The notes: a model not told the origin generated them from the letters alone. A DNA stretch of 64,000 bases from Gelidibacter sediminis (GCF_004364975.1 NZ_SOBW01000008.1:554225-618224), one strand, 5' to 3'; shown: positions 34,323 through 45,253, numbered from the stretch's first letter. Made by a program: numbers and translations.

Positions 34323-35612
34323 TTGAGAACACGACATACTTTTACGATAGCGAACCCAGATTTTAAAGCGCAACTTTTACAGTGGAGCCAACAATTTGAG
34401 GAAGTAGTTTGGTTAGATTCCAATAGATATCAGCAAAACTACAGCACCTATGATGCCGTTTTGGCGGTAGATGCTTTTACATGTATTTCTACGGATAGTC
34501 ATCAGGGGTTCGATCAATTACAAGAATATCAAGCCATCACTAAAGATTGGATTTTTGGCTACTTAACCTACGATTTAAAAAATGATCTTGAAAACCTAAA
34601 ATCGGAGCATTTTGACGGATTAGAGTTTCCAGATCTTTTCTTTTTTCAACCTAAAAAGATTTTCTTAATTAAAGGTGATATTGTCGAAATGGACTATCTA
34701 AGAATGGTGGATGACGAATTTGAATCTGATCTAAAAGAAATTGCCGCAATTGACTTCGATGAACCAACAAAACCGTCAAAGCTTTTAAACATTCAAATGC
34801 GATTGACCAAAGAGCAGTATGTTGCTAAAGTCAATACCATGTTGGACCATATTCATAGAGGCGATATTTATGAGGCCAATTTTTGTCACGAATTTTATGC
34901 TGAAAAGACACATATTGATGCTTTAGCTACCTATAGAAAACTGAATGCCATTTCTAAAGCGCCCTTTGCGGCGTATTTCAGGAATCATGATCACTATCTA
35001 TTGTCTGCCTCTCCAGAAAGATATTTAAAGAAAATTGGGAACAAGGTAATTTCCCAACCTATTAAAGGGACGGCCTCGCGATCAAAAGATCAATTGGCAG
35101 ATGAAAATTTAAAAAACGAACTTGAAAACAATCCAAAAGAGCGAAGTGAGAACATCATGATTGTTGATTTGGTACGTAATGATTTGTCACACACCGCAAA
35201 AAAAGGCAGTGTTACCGTTGAAGAATTGTGTGCCATCTATACCTTTGAACAAGTACACCAAATGATATCGACAATAACGTCTGAAGTAGAAGCCACAATT
35301 CCGCCGGTTCATATTTTAAAAACCACGTTTCCTATGGGAAGTATGACGGGAGCACCAAAAATTTCTGCCATGCAAATTATTGAGGACCTGGAAGAAACCA
35401 AACGCGGATTATATTCTGGGAGCATCGGTTATTTTACACCTTCGGGCGATTTCGATTTTAATGTGGTTATCAGAAGTATCCTTTATAATGCCGATAACAA
35501 CTATGTTTCCTATTCTGTAGGCAGCGCCATTACTTCAAAAAGTGATCCTCTTAAAGAATATGAGGAGTGCTTGATTAAGGCGAAAGCCATGAAGGAAGTG
35601 CTGGAAAATTAA
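34323..35612 (+). CDS. pabB: Aminodeoxychorismate synthase component I (PabB-like)
   Basis: A chorismate-utilising enzyme of 429 residues. The signature PIKGTASR has Lys248 where anthranilate and isochorismate synthases have Ala, the residue used by aminodeoxychorismate synthases, so I favour PabB and folate synthesis. ERSENIMIVDLVRNDL and TTFPMGSMTGAPKISAMQIIE are the remaining chorismate-binding motifs. The frame has TGA two codons before the TTG at 34323 and no ATG for 120 codons, so TTG must be the start. Confidence 0.9.
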   Translation: MRTRHTFTIANPDFKAQLLQWSQQFEEVVWLDSNRYQQNYSTYDAVLAVDAFTCISTDSHQGFDQLQEYQAITKDWIFGYLTYDLKNDLENLKSEHFDGLEFPDLFFFQPKKIFLIKGDIVEMDYLRMVDDEFESDLKEIAAIDFDEPTKPSKLLNIQMRLTKEQYVAKVNTMLDHIHRGDIYEANFCHEFYAEKTHIDALATYRKLNAISKAPFAAYFRNHDHYLLSASPERYLKKIGNKVISQPIKGTASRSKDQLADENLKNELENNPKERSENIMIVDLVRNDLSHTAKKGSVTVEELCAIYTFEQVHQMISTITSEVEATIPPVHILKTTFPMGSMTGAPKISAMQIIEDLEETKRGLYSGSIGYFTPSGDFDFNVVIRSILYNADNNYVSYSVGSAITSKSDPLKEYEECLIKAKAMKEVLEN

Positions 35613-35691
35613 TTATATTTAAAGACAACCGTGGCGAAGAGAAAATGCTGAGTTCCGCCATTCCATTCTTTAAACACCTAATACTAAACTT

Positions 35692-37002
35692 ATGCTAGAT
35701 ACTTTTCAAAAACATCTTGGGACCAATTTAAATATGTTGCATGACAGCCGATTGTTGCTGGCAATTTCTGGAGGTCTTGACAGTGTGGTTTTAGCACATT
35801 TATGCCATCACTTAAACCTAAAAGTGTCCTTGGCACATTGTAATTTTAATTTGAGAGGTGATGAAAGTGATGCTGATGAGAATTTTGTATTGCAGTTGGC
35901 GGAAGATTTGGATATGGAAGTATTTATTGAAAGTTTCGATACCGAAACCTACGCTAAAGAAGAAGGGCTTTCCATCCAAATGGCTGCTCGCGAATTGCGT
36001 TACACATGGTTTCATGAACTGGCTGAACAACTAAATTTTGATTATATCCTCACTGCACACCATGCGGATGATAATCTCGAAACCTTTTTAATCAACTTAA
36101 CTCGTGGAACGGGCTTGGAAGGCTTGACTGGAATTCCAGAAATGGCGGGTAACATTGTCAGACCTTTATTGCCATTTTCTAGAGAAACGTTAGAGGTGTA
36201 TGCTATTGGACAGGGAATGTCATGGCGTGAAGATAGTAGTAATGCCTCCACCAAATATTTGAGAAATAAATTGCGACACGATATCATTCCGGTATTGAAA
36301 CAAATGAATCCGCAATTGCTTCAGAATTTTCAAACCACTATTTCAAATCTGCAGGATAGTCAAGATCTAATTGACGACAGTGTTGTACGCATTCAGAAGA
36401 AATTCACTAAAGTTGAAGACGATCAGATTAAATTGGATGTTCATAAACTTAAAAAACTCTCTAATCCTAAAGCATATCTCTACCAACTTTTAAAGGATTT
36501 TAATTTTACGGCGTGGACTGATGTGGTGAATCTATTGGATGCACAATCAGGAAAACATGTGTTTTCATCCACCCACAGACTGCTGAAGGATCGCGATTTT
36601 TTGTTGTTGAGTGAAATTGATTGGGAAACTGAAGCACAGCCTATATCTATTGAAGAAAACGAGAAAGAAATTGCAGTGCCTTTTGGAACATTGACTTTTG
36701 ACAAGGTTGATGCCATTTCTGAAACAGCTCCAAACATTAGTTATGTTGATACTGAAAAACTGATATTTCCATTAACCTTAAGAAAATGGGAGGAAGGCGA
36801 TGTGTTTTATCCTTTAGGAATGACAGGGAAGAAGAAGCTGAGTAAATATTTTAAGGATGAGAAATTCTCCTTGATTGAAAAAGAGCAAGTGTGGATTTTA
36901 GAATCTGCTGGCGATGTGGTTTGGGTTGTGGGGAAACGTGCAGATGACCGATTTAAAGTCACTGAGAACACCACTAATATTTTAAAAATTGAAGTACAGT
37001 AA
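35692..37002 (+). CDS. tilS: tRNA(Ile)-lysidine synthase TilS
   Basis: Attaches lysine to C34 of the AUA-reading tRNA-Ile, which is essential for decoding. The PP-loop is LLAISGGLDSVVLAHL at about residue 23, with HCNFNLRGDESDADE, TAHHADDNLET and NLTRGTGLEGLTG after it. The C-terminal substrate domain includes LTLRKWEEGDVFYPLGM and KKKLSKYFKDEK. 436 residues is normal. Its stop directly abuts the adenine deaminase ATG. Confidence 0.95.
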   Translation: MLDTFQKHLGTNLNMLHDSRLLLAISGGLDSVVLAHLCHHLNLKVSLAHCNFNLRGDESDADENFVLQLAEDLDMEVFIESFDTETYAKEEGLSIQMAARELRYTWFHELAEQLNFDYILTAHHADDNLETFLINLTRGTGLEGLTGIPEMAGNIVRPLLPFSRETLEVYAIGQGMSWREDSSNASTKYLRNKLRHDIIPVLKQMNPQLLQNFQTTISNLQDSQDLIDDSVVRIQKKFTKVEDDQIKLDVHKLKKLSNPKAYLYQLLKDFNFTAWTDVVNLLDAQSGKHVFSSTHRLLKDRDFLLLSEIDWETEAQPISIEENEKEIAVPFGTLTFDKVDAISETAPNISYVDTEKLIFPLTLRKWEEGDVFYPLGMTGKKKLSKYFKDEKFSLIEKEQVWILESAGDVVWVVGKRADDRFKVTENTTNILKIEVQ

Positions 37003-38625
37003 ATGAAGTTACAAGGACAGATTGTCGACATTCAAAATAGCCGTATTTATAAAGGAGAGGTCACCATTGCACATGGGAAAATCACCAATATTACCAAGAA
37101 GGACCACAACGTTGAACATTATATTCTTCCTGGTTTTGTAGATGCGCATATCCATATAGAAAGTTCAATGTTGGTGCCGAGTGAGTTTGCCCGTTTGGCG
37201 GTCGCGCATGGTACCGTTGCGACCGTTTCTGATCCGCATGAAATTGCCAATGTGCTAGGTGTAGATGGCGTTGAATTTATGATTGAGAACGGAAAGAAAG
37301 TGCCTTTTAAATTTAATTTTGGAGCGCCTTCATGTGTGCCAGCTACCGATTTTGAATCGGCGGGTGCTATTATAGATGCTGACGGCATCAAAAAACTGCT
37401 TGAGAATCCCGACATTAAATATTTGGCGGAGATGATGAATTATCCCGGCGTGTTGTTTGATGATCTTGAAGTGATGAAAAAAATCGAGTGGGCAAAACAT
37501 TATAATAAACCTGTAGACGGCCATGCGCCAGGCGTTGTAGGAGACGATATCACGAAGTACATCAAGGCAGGTATTACTACAGATCACGAATGTTTTACCT
37601 ACGATGAAGCACTCGAAAAACTTCAAAAAGGGATGAAAATCTTGATACGTGAAGGAAGTGCCGCCAAAAACTTTGAAGCCCTTATCGATCTTTTACCGGA
37701 GCATTTTGAAAACATGATGTTTTGTAGTGATGATAAACACCCTGACGATTTGCTGTTGCACCATATCAATGATCTTTGTGCAAGGGCAGTCGCAAAAGGC
37801 ATGGATGTTTTTAAAGTCTTACAAGTGGCATGTCTTAATCCTGTAAAACATTATAGTTTGGATGTTGGTACATTAAATAGTGGCGATGCTGCCGATCTAA
37901 TTGTAGTTGAAGATTTGAAAACATTTAAAACCCTGCAAACATATATTGATGGTGAGTTGGTTTTTGATCAAGGAAAATCACTAGTTAAAGAAATAACATT
38001 CCAAAATCTAAATAATTTCAATACCTCAAAAAAGGAAATCAGCAAATTTAGATTCCCATCCAATTCCAAACACATTCGTGTCATTGAAGCTCTGGAAGGT
38101 CAATTGGTCACCAATGAAGTTGTCGAAGAAAGTTTGGTTGAAAATGGGAATGTCGTTTCAAATATAAAAACAGATGTTCTTAAAATGACGGTGGTAAATC
38201 GATATAAAAACCTACCGCCAGCTATCGCATTTATCAAAAATTTTGGTTTAAAAGAAGGTGCTATTGCAAGTAGCGTGGGTCATGATTCACATAATATTAT
38301 TGCCGTTGGTGTTTCTGATGAAATGATTTGTAAAGCGGTCAATTTGGTGATAGAACATAAGGGCGGAATTTGCGCAGTTTCAAATGCAGATGAACACATC
38401 TTACCTTTGCCAGTTGCCGGAATTATGAGCGATAAGGATGGTGAAACTGTAGGCAAAGTGTATGCTCAATTAGATAATATGGCGAAACAATTGGGGAGCA
38501 CTTTAAATGCACCATACATGACGCTATCATTTATGGCGCTTTTAGTTATTCCTGCATTAAAGTTGAGTGATAAAGGCCTTTTTAATGGGAAAGAATTTAA
38601 GTTTACCACTGTTGCCGTAGATTAA
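37003..38625 (+). CDS. ade: Adenine deaminase (Ade type)
   Basis: Converts adenine to hypoxanthine in purine salvage. It is an amidohydrolase of 540 residues. Metal ligands are visible in [12 protein letters not shown], in [11 protein letters not shown] and in [19 protein letters not shown]. The C-terminal domain includes [17 protein letters not shown]. The ATG follows the tilS stop without a gap, so the two are translated together. Family length is 540-600. Confidence 0.93.
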   Translation: MKLQGQIVDIQNSRIYKGEVTIAHGKITNITKKDHNVEHYILPGFVDAHIHIESSMLVPSEFARLAVAHGTVATVSDPHEIANVLGVDGVEFMIENGKKVPFKFNFGAPSCVPATDFESAGAIIDADGIKKLLENPDIKYLAEMMNYPGVLFDDLEVMKKIEWAKHYNKPVDGHAPGVVGDDITKYIKAGITTDHECFTYDEALEKLQKGMKILIREGSAAKNFEALIDLLPEHFENMMFCSDDKHPDDLLLHHINDLCARAVAKGMDVFKVLQVACLNPVKHYSLDVGTLNSGDAADLIVVEDLKTFKTLQTYIDGELVFDQGKSLVKEITFQNLNNFNTSKKEISKFRFPSNSKHIRVIEALEGQLVTNEVVEESLVENGNVVSNIKTDVLKMTVVNRYKNLPPAIAFIKNFGLKEGAIASSVGHDSHNIIAVGVSDEMICKAVNLVIEHKGGICAVSNADEHILPLPVAGIMSDKDGETVGKVYAQLDNMAKQLGSTLNAPYMTLSFMALLVIPALKLSDKGLFNGKEFKFTTVAVD

Positions 38626-38657
38626 AATTTTAATAACCAGTTAATTTACAATCAAAA

Positions 38658-39617
38658 ATGCCCATTTTAGAATCTTCATTTAAAGCACCATTTTTATTCA
38701 GAAAAGGATTTGTTGCTACCGTTTATTCTGGCTTGTTCAGAACAGTCAAATTAGAGCAAAAACGTGAACGTTTAGAATTGGCAGATGGCGATTTTATTGA
38801 CTTGGATTGGAGTTATGCCGAGCAAAAATCTGATAAAGTGATCATTTTACTTCATGGATTGGAAGGCAATGGCCAACGTCCGTATTTAACGGGAACGGCA
38901 AAATTGTTCAATCAGAATGGTATTGATGCCATCAGCGTAAATTTTAGAGGCTGTAGCGGCGAACCTAACCGAAAATATTATGCCTATCATTCTGGTGCAA
39001 CGGACGATTTGCACGACATTGTAATGCACGCCATTATGGATAAAAACTATGCTGAGGTTTTTATTTATGGGATCAGCTTAGGTGGGAATTTAGCATTAAA
39101 ATATTTAGGGGAACGCGATGTTCCGTCACAAGTGAAAGCGGGTATTGGAATCTCCGTGCCATGTAGTTTACAGCATTCCGCCAAACGTTTGCACAGTTTG
39201 GAGAATAAATTATTTCACGACCGATTTAAAACCAAATTGGTGGACAGTTTAAAGCTTAAGCAGGCGTTATTCCCTGAGCATTTATCATTGGAAGAGGTGA
39301 ATTCCATAAAAACCTTAACTGAATTTGATGAGGTATACACTGCAAAAGCGCACGGATTTGAAAACGCTCAAGATTATTATGAAAAAAGCAGCTGTCTGCA
39401 ATTTTTACCTTCTGTTAAAGTCCCGAGTATAATCATCAATGCGCTCAACGACTCATTTTTAACCCCAGAATGTTTCCCAGTAAAAGCAGCCAAAAATAAT
39501 CCTAACCTCTATTTAGAAATGCCAAAACATGGTGGTCACGTAGGTTTTGTGCAACGCGGCGGATTTTATTATACAGAGAAACGTGCCTTGGAATTCGTAA
39601 AAGAGCACTCGAATTAG
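38658..39617 (+). CDS. Alpha/beta hydrolase, YheT family
   Basis: A 319-residue hydrolase. The oxyanion region is ILLHGLEGNGQRPYLTG, VNFRGCSGEPNR follows, and the nucleophile elbow is GISLGGNLALKYLGE with Ser as the nucleophile. The Asp is in NALNDSFL and the His in KHGGHVGFV. The YheT (ABHD1/3-like) group acts on lipid esters in eukaryotes; the bacterial substrate is unknown. It lies 32 bases downstream of ade, so it may share its transcript. Confidence 0.9.
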   Translation: MPILESSFKAPFLFRKGFVATVYSGLFRTVKLEQKRERLELADGDFIDLDWSYAEQKSDKVIILLHGLEGNGQRPYLTGTAKLFNQNGIDAISVNFRGCSGEPNRKYYAYHSGATDDLHDIVMHAIMDKNYAEVFIYGISLGGNLALKYLGERDVPSQVKAGIGISVPCSLQHSAKRLHSLENKLFHDRFKTKLVDSLKLKQALFPEHLSLEEVNSIKTLTEFDEVYTAKAHGFENAQDYYEKSSCLQFLPSVKVPSIIINALNDSFLTPECFPVKAAKNNPNLYLEMPKHGGHVGFVQRGGFYYTEKRALEFVKEHSN

Positions 39618-39666
39618 CACTCGTAAGAACCATGACAGTTTCGTGTCAATTCGTGTCTCTAAAATC

Positions 39667-41136
39667 TCATCGTTTCAAAGCCTCAGGAAAGCCTTCCACC
39701 GTCAAATCCCATAGCATTGGCAACATAAAATAGACAAACAAAGTCAAAATGACGATAGATATAACATTCATCACAACCCCCTTGCTTACCATATCAGGAA
39801 TGCGCAAATACCCAGAGCCGAAAACCACGGCATTTGGAGGCGTAGCTACAGGCAACATAAACGCACAGGACGCAGCCACCGCGGCGCCCACCATTAGGAT
39901 AAATGGATGAATGTCTACAATAACCGCCATGGGAGCCAATACAGGTAACAACATGGCCGTAGTTGCGGTATTGGAAGTGATTTCCGTTAAAAAGTTGATG
40001 GATGCAATTAGTAGAAGAATTAAAATAATGGTCGATAAACCAGCAAACGTGGTCATTTGATTGCCGATAAACGCTGCCAATCCGCTCGATTCAAATCCGC
40101 TTGCAATTGCTAATCCACCACCAAATAATAGGATTACACCCCAAGGCAGTTTAACGGCATCTTCCCAAGTCATTAATTTTTCTTTTTTATTTTTTGAAGG
40201 GATCAGGAATAGGACTATTGCAAAAATGATGGCAATAATGGTGTCATCTAATTTAGGAATGAGTTTGTCAAATAGGATGGACCGGGTAATCCAAAAGAAA
40301 GCTGTTGTTCCAAAAACAATCGCTACCATTTTTTCTTCATAACTTATGTTGCCGAGCAATTTCAATAATCGATTGATTTCGGTCTTTCCTCCAGGAAATT
40401 CTTTTTGAGTAAAATTAAATGCGTAGGAGGTTAAATATTTCCAACAAATAAAAAGGAGTACAAGTGAAATTGGCAAACCGAACATAAACCATTGTAAGAA
40501 GGTAATTTCGTAATCATATATATTCGAAACAACACCCACTAAAATCAAGTTTGGCGGCGTACCAATTAAGGTTGCAATGCCACCAATGGAAGCACTATAG
40601 GCTATGGCCAGCATCAATGCTTTTCCAAATACATCCGTCTCATTTGCTACCGTATGGGGATTGTCTTTTAATTGGGTGATGATGGCAATGCCAATAGGTA
40701 GCATCATGACTGCCGTTGCGGTATTAGAAATCCACATGCTCAAAAAAGCGGTAGCGAGCATGAAACCGAGGATGATTTTCTTAATGTCAGAACCAATAAA
40801 ATTGATGATGTTGAGGGCAATGCGTTTATGAAGGTTCCATTTTTCAATGGCAATGGCAATGATGAAGCCGCCTATATATAGAAAAATATACTTGTGTCCG
40901 AATGACGCTGTAGTGGTGCCAAGGTCCAATCCACCTGATAACGGAAATAAAACTATTGGCAATAGGGCCGTCACTGCAATAGGAATGGCTTCGGTAATCC
41001 ACCAAATGGCTACCCAAGCCGTGGAGGCCAGTATGGCTCTAGCTTCCGTAGAAAGACCCTCAGGTTTAAAAAAGAGTAGAATCAGAATAAAAGCTAATGG
41101 ACCTAAGAAAAACCCGATGCGTTTAATAGTGCTCAT
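39667..41136 (-). CDS. SLC13/DASS-family anion:sodium symporter
   Basis: A 489-residue inner-membrane transporter with about 11 helices. The two Na+/substrate SNT motifs are present as ISNTATAVMMLPIG (about 130) and ITSNTATTAMLLPVLAP (about 385). The family carries dicarboxylates, citrate or sulfate. The ATG at 41136 is preferred over an upstream TTG. It stands alone between convergent yheT-like and divergent comM genes. Confidence 0.92.
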   Translation of the reverse strand: MSTIKRIGFFLGPLAFILILLFFKPEGLSTEARAILASTAWVAIWWITEAIPIAVTALLPIVLFPLSGGLDLGTTTASFGHKYIFLYIGGFIIAIAIEKWNLHKRIALNIINFIGSDIKKIILGFMLATAFLSMWISNTATAVMMLPIGIAIITQLKDNPHTVANETDVFGKALMLAIAYSASIGGIATLIGTPPNLILVGVVSNIYDYEITFLQWFMFGLPISLVLLFICWKYLTSYAFNFTQKEFPGGKTEINRLLKLLGNISYEEKMVAIVFGTTAFFWITRSILFDKLIPKLDDTIIAIIFAIVLFLIPSKNKKEKLMTWEDAVKLPWGVILLFGGGLAIASGFESSGLAAFIGNQMTTFAGLSTIILILLLIASINFLTEITSNTATTAMLLPVLAPMAVIVDIHPFILMVGAAVAASCAFMLPVATPPNAVVFGSGYLRIPDMVSKGVVMNVISIVILTLFVYFMLPMLWDLTVEGFPEALKR

Positions 41137-41307
41137 AATTTTTGATTGGTGCAACTAAGATATGTTATTTAGTACTTTGATTAAAAATAAAATGTGTATC
41201 GCTTTAGCACTAAAATATCAGCCTCTTTAAACCAATTTGTTATCGACAGTTGTTTTCTACTTTGTAGTTAATAGCATTCTTCCTACATTTAACCAAATCA
41301 AAACCTT

Positions 41308-42846
41308 ATGCTAAAAAAAGTTTTTGGTAGTGCCGTTTTTGGCGTGGAGGCCACAACCATTACTGTTGAGGTGAACGTTGACAATGGTGTAGGCTATCAT
41401 TTGGTAGGTCTTCCAGATAATGCAATTAAGGAAAGTAACTATCGTATTGCCGCTGCATTGCAAAACAACGGCTATAAAATTCCGGGAAAAAAAATCATCA
41501 TTAACATGTCGCCCGCCGATTTACGCAAAGAAGGCTCTAGTTATGATTTGACTTTAGCCATTGGTATTTTAGCGGCCACGGGACAAATTCAAGCAGACCA
41601 TTTAGACGACTATTTAATAATGGGCGAATTGGCTTTGGATGGCAATTTGCAACCCATAAAAGGTGCATTGCCTATCGCTATTAAAGCACAGGAAGAAGGC
41701 TATAAAGGATTTATTTTACCGATGCAAAATGCAAAAGAGGCCGCCATTGTTTCTGATTTGGAAGTTTATGGTGTGGAAAATATAAAGCAAGTCATCGATT
41801 TTTTTGATAAAAACGAACCGATTGAACGAACCGTAATTAATGTTCAGGAAGAGTTCTATAAAAATTTAGACTTCCCGGAATTTGATTTTTCAGATGTTAA
41901 AGGTCAAGAATCCATAAAACGCTGTATGGAAATTGCAGCGGCAGGTGGACATAATATCATCTTGATTGGACCTCCAGGTGCTGGAAAAACAATGTTGGCA
42001 AAACGATTACCAAGTATTTTGCCACCCATGACCATGCGGGAAGCCTTAGAAACCACCAAAATCCATTCGGTGGCTGGTCGTGTTAAGGACAATACAGGCC
42101 TAATGTCGCAACGTCCGTTTAGAAGTCCGCACCATACCATTTCGAACGTTGCTTTAGTTGGTGGGGGCAGTTATCCCCAACCCGGAGAAATTTCATTATC
42201 TCACAATGGCGTGTTGTTTTTGGACGAATTGCCAGAATTTAAACGTGATGTATTGGAGGTGATGCGGCAGCCTTTAGAAGATCGAGAAGTCACAATTTCA
42301 AGAGCGAAGTTTACAGTAACTTATCCATCCTCATTTATGTTGGTAGCCAGTATGAATCCGAGTCCGGGCGGTTATTTTAACGATCCTAATGCGCCAGTAA
42401 CCTCGTCTCCTGCAGAGATGCAGCGCTACTTGAGTAAAATCTCAGGACCGCTTTTAGATCGGATTGATATTCATATTGAAGTGACACCTGTCCCATTCGA
42501 AAAATTATCTGACGAACGTAAGGGCGAAGCATCTATTGACATCAGAAAACGAGTTACAGCTGCTAGAGAGCGACAAACCGAACGTTTTCAAGACAATCAG
42601 AACGTACATTACAACGCTCAAATGAATACCAAGCAAATCCGCCAATATTGCATTTTGGATGATGCTTCCAAAAATCTCTTAAAAACAGCAATGGAACGCT
42701 TAAATTTATCGGCGCGAGCTTATGATCGTATTTTAAAAGTTTCAAGAACTATTGCCGATTTAGAAGGTGTGGCTGAGGTCAACGGTTCTCATATTAGTGA
42801 AGCCATTCAATACAGAAGTTTGGATAGAGATGGCTGGTTAGGTTAA
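41308..42846 (+). CDS. comM: YifB/ComM family Mg-chelatase-like AAA+ ATPase
   Basis: A 512-residue AAA+ protein. The N-terminal Lon-like domain (GVGYHLVGLPDNAIKES onward) is followed by the ATPase core: Walker A GPPGAGKTMLAKRLP at about residue 225, FRSPHHTISNVALVGGG, Walker B VLFLDELPEFKRDVLEVM, and sensor VASMNPSPGGYF. The C-terminal Mg-chelatase lid ends with ARAYDRILKVSRTIADLEG. ComM drives branch migration during natural transformation in Vibrio and relatives; a similar role here is inference. Confidence 0.94.
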   Translation: MLKKVFGSAVFGVEATTITVEVNVDNGVGYHLVGLPDNAIKESNYRIAAALQNNGYKIPGKKIIINMSPADLRKEGSSYDLTLAIGILAATGQIQADHLDDYLIMGELALDGNLQPIKGALPIAIKAQEEGYKGFILPMQNAKEAAIVSDLEVYGVENIKQVIDFFDKNEPIERTVINVQEEFYKNLDFPEFDFSDVKGQESIKRCMEIAAAGGHNIILIGPPGAGKTMLAKRLPSILPPMTMREALETTKIHSVAGRVKDNTGLMSQRPFRSPHHTISNVALVGGGSYPQPGEISLSHNGVLFLDELPEFKRDVLEVMRQPLEDREVTISRAKFTVTYPSSFMLVASMNPSPGGYFNDPNAPVTSSPAEMQRYLSKISGPLLDRIDIHIEVTPVPFEKLSDERKGEASIDIRKRVTAARERQTERFQDNQNVHYNAQMNTKQIRQYCILDDASKNLLKTAMERLNLSARAYDRILKVSRTIADLEGVAEVNGSHISEAIQYRSLDRDGWLG

Positions 42847-42915
42847 CCTCTTTTAGATTGAAATATTTTATTAAGCATAAATTATAATCACAGTACTAAA
42901 AATTATACACTCTTC

Positions 42916-44034
42916 ATGAAATCATTACTACTCACTATTCCTTTTTTATTAGTCTTAAACTGCAAACAATCCGAAGAAAAAAAGAAAAATGTACCTATAA
43001 CTACTGTTGAAATTGAACAGGTAACTGCACCTACACTTCATTTAGAAGAAGCCAATCGGTTGGCACAATTACCCATTCATTGCATTCAGACAGAATATCC
43101 TAATAAACTAGGTCAAACCATTGGTGGTAAGGAAGATTTGCAAGAGCCGAAAACACTCCACCCGGCATTTTATGGATGTTTTGATTGGCATTCCGCAGTA
43201 CATGGTCATTGGAGTCTGGTCAGTTTGCTAAAGCAATTTCCAGAACTCGAGAATGCAGAAGAGATCAAAAAAATGTTGCAACAAAATATCTCTAAAGAAA
43301 ACATACAAAATGAAGTCCAATATTTTTTTGGGAAGCACAATACAAGTTATGAGCGCACTTATGGTTGGGCGTGGTTATTGAAACTTGCTGAAGAATTGCA
43401 TACCTGGGATGCCCCTCTAGCAAGAGAATTGGAATCCAATTTGCAACCCCTAACAGATCTTATTGTAGAAAAATACATCGAATTTTTACCAAAGCTTAAT
43501 TATCCTATTCGTGTTGGTGAGCATCCTAATACCGCTTTCGGACTGTCCTTTGCCTACGATTATGCTGTAACGGTAGGAGATGATACTTTAAAAGCGCTTA
43601 TTGTGCAACGCGCGAAAGATTTTTATTTACAAGATGTTAATTGTCCATTATCGTAGGAACCAAGTGGATTTGATTTTTTATCGCCATGTTTTGAAGAAGC
43701 GGCATTAATGAAAAGGGTGTTGCCTAAACAAGAATTTGAAAGTTGGTTGGCTGAATTTTTACCACAATTAAAAGATAAGAACTTTAAGTTGGAACCCGGC
43801 ATCGTGAGCGACAGAACTGATGGCAAATTGGTGCATTTGGATGGCGTTAATTTTTCAAGAGCATGGAGTTTATATGAAATTGCCAAAGATTTACCAGAAT
43901 ATGCACATCTAAAAAATACAGCAAATGCACACATCAACTATTCCTTGCCAAGTATTGTAGGCGACAGTTATGAAGGCGGGCATTGGTTAGGCAGTTTTGC
44001 AATTTATGCCTTAAATACCATAACACGTGATTAA
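42916..44034 (+). pseudogene. DUF2891 protein interrupted by an in-frame TAG
   Basis: The frame reads 246 codons from the ATG, meets TAG at 43654-43656, and then continues in the same frame for 125 codons of clearly related sequence (EPSGFDFLSPCFEEAALM, GDSYEGGHWLGSFAIYAL) to a TAA. Together the 371 codons match a DUF2891 protein, with an N-terminal signal peptide and a Cys near residue 16 (LVLNCKQ) that suggests a lipoprotein. The interrupted codon is probably a Tyr. No function is known for DUF2891. The 3' end overlaps the Nramp-like gene by 8 bases. Recent nonsense mutation, readthrough or a sequence error would all fit. Confidence 0.85.
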
Positions 44035-45253
44035 AAATTGGTTTAAAAACATTGGTCCGGGTCCTCTAGTTGCTGCTGCTTTTATAGGTCCGGGAACAGT
44101 GACGGTGTGTACTTTGGCAGGTGTAAATTTTGGCTACGCATTGCTTTGGGCCATGGGCTTATCAATTTTAGCTACGATAGTGCTTCAGGAAATGTCAGTG
44201 CGTTTAGGTATTATTACTCAAAAAGGTCTGGCTGAGGTTATTAGAACTGAAATTGATAACCCTATTTTGAGAGGTCTCACCATACTCTTAATCTTATCTG
44301 CCATTGTTATTGGTAATGCCGCATACGAGGCTGGAAATATTAGTGGAGGTGTGTTAGGATTGGAAACCATTCTAGGCAATCCTTCAGTAGCTATCGGGAA
44401 TTTTGATATAAATATATTAAGTCTGATTATTGGCGCTATTGCTTTTATAATACTTTATATAGGAAATTACAAAGTCCTAGAGCGGGTATTGGTGACTTTA
44501 GTGATATTGATGAGTATAGCATTTTTGCTCACTGAAATTATAACAAAACCGGATTTGTCTGATATATTTAAAGGATTGTTTGTTCCGAAAGTAACAGAAG
44601 CTAACTTGTTAACAATTATTGGCTTAATCGGTACAACTGTTGTCCCTTACAATCTTTTTTTGCATGCCTCATTGGTCAAGGAAAAATGGCATCATGAAAC
44701 GGATTTAAAATATGCACGGAAAGATACTATTGTAGCCGTAGTATTGGGTGGAATCGTCTCTATGTGCATCATCATTTCAGCGGCTGCCATTGATGCCCAA
44801 AATATTGCAAGTGCGGCCGATTTAGCAAAAGGTCTTGAGCCTTTATTTGGGCAGTTTGCCAAATATTTCTTGGGCATCGGATTATTTGCTGCTGGCATAA
44901 CCAGTGCCATTACGGCGCCTTTAGCAGCAGCTTATGTCACAACTGGTTGCTTGGGATGGTCCTCTAATATGAAATCAAAACAATTTAAAACCGTTTGGAT
45001 TAGTATTTTAGGTATGGGTGTTTTGTTTTCGTCTATCGGTTTCAAATCGATTGAAATTATCAAATTTGCCCAAATTACCAATGGATTATTGTTGCCAATT
45101 ATTGCGGCGTTTTTGTTATGGGTGATGAACAAATCCAGTATTTTAGGAGTTTATAAAAATACTATTATCCAAAATGTTATCGGCTATATCATTTTAGGAT
45201 TGGCGATTTTTTTAGGAGCAAAGAGTATTTTAAAAGTTTTTGAAATTATTTAG
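44027..45253 (+). CDS. Nramp-fold transporter lacking canonical metal ligands
   Basis: A 408-residue protein with about 11 helices and clear Nramp ancestry (FKNIGPGPLVAAAFIGPGT at the N-terminus). The metal-binding DPGN of helix 1 is GPGT, and the MPH-N of helix 6 is VPYNLFLHAS, so Asp, Met and His ligands are missing. It is therefore unlikely to be a manganese or iron importer. Its place before pxpABC matches Nramp-like permease genes beside 5-oxoprolinase loci, such as ycsG of Bacillus; transport of a 5-oxoproline-related solute is inference. It starts at GTG 44027, inside the end of the DUF2891 gene. Confidence 0.88.
   Translation: MIKNWFKNIGPGPLVAAAFIGPGTVTVCTLAGVNFGYALLWAMGLSILATIVLQEMSVRLGIITQKGLAEVIRTEIDNPILRGLTILLILSAIVIGNAAYEAGNISGGVLGLETILGNPSVAIGNFDINILSLIIGAIAFIILYIGNYKVLERVLVTLVILMSIAFLLTEIITKPDLSDIFKGLFVPKVTEANLLTIIGLIGTTVVPYNLFLHASLVKEKWHHETDLKYARKDTIVAVVLGGIVSMCIIISAAAIDAQNIASAADLAKGLEPLFGQFAKYFLGIGLFAAGITSAITAPLAAAYVTTGCLGWSSNMKSKQFKTVWISILGMGVLFSSIGFKSIEIIKFAQITNGLLLPIIAAFLLWVMNKSSILGVYKNTIIQNVIGYIILGLAIFLGAKSILKVFEII

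Noticed and set aside
42916..43656. DUF2891 treated as two separate genes
   Set aside because: The two parts share one frame without a start signal between them and together make one family-length protein.
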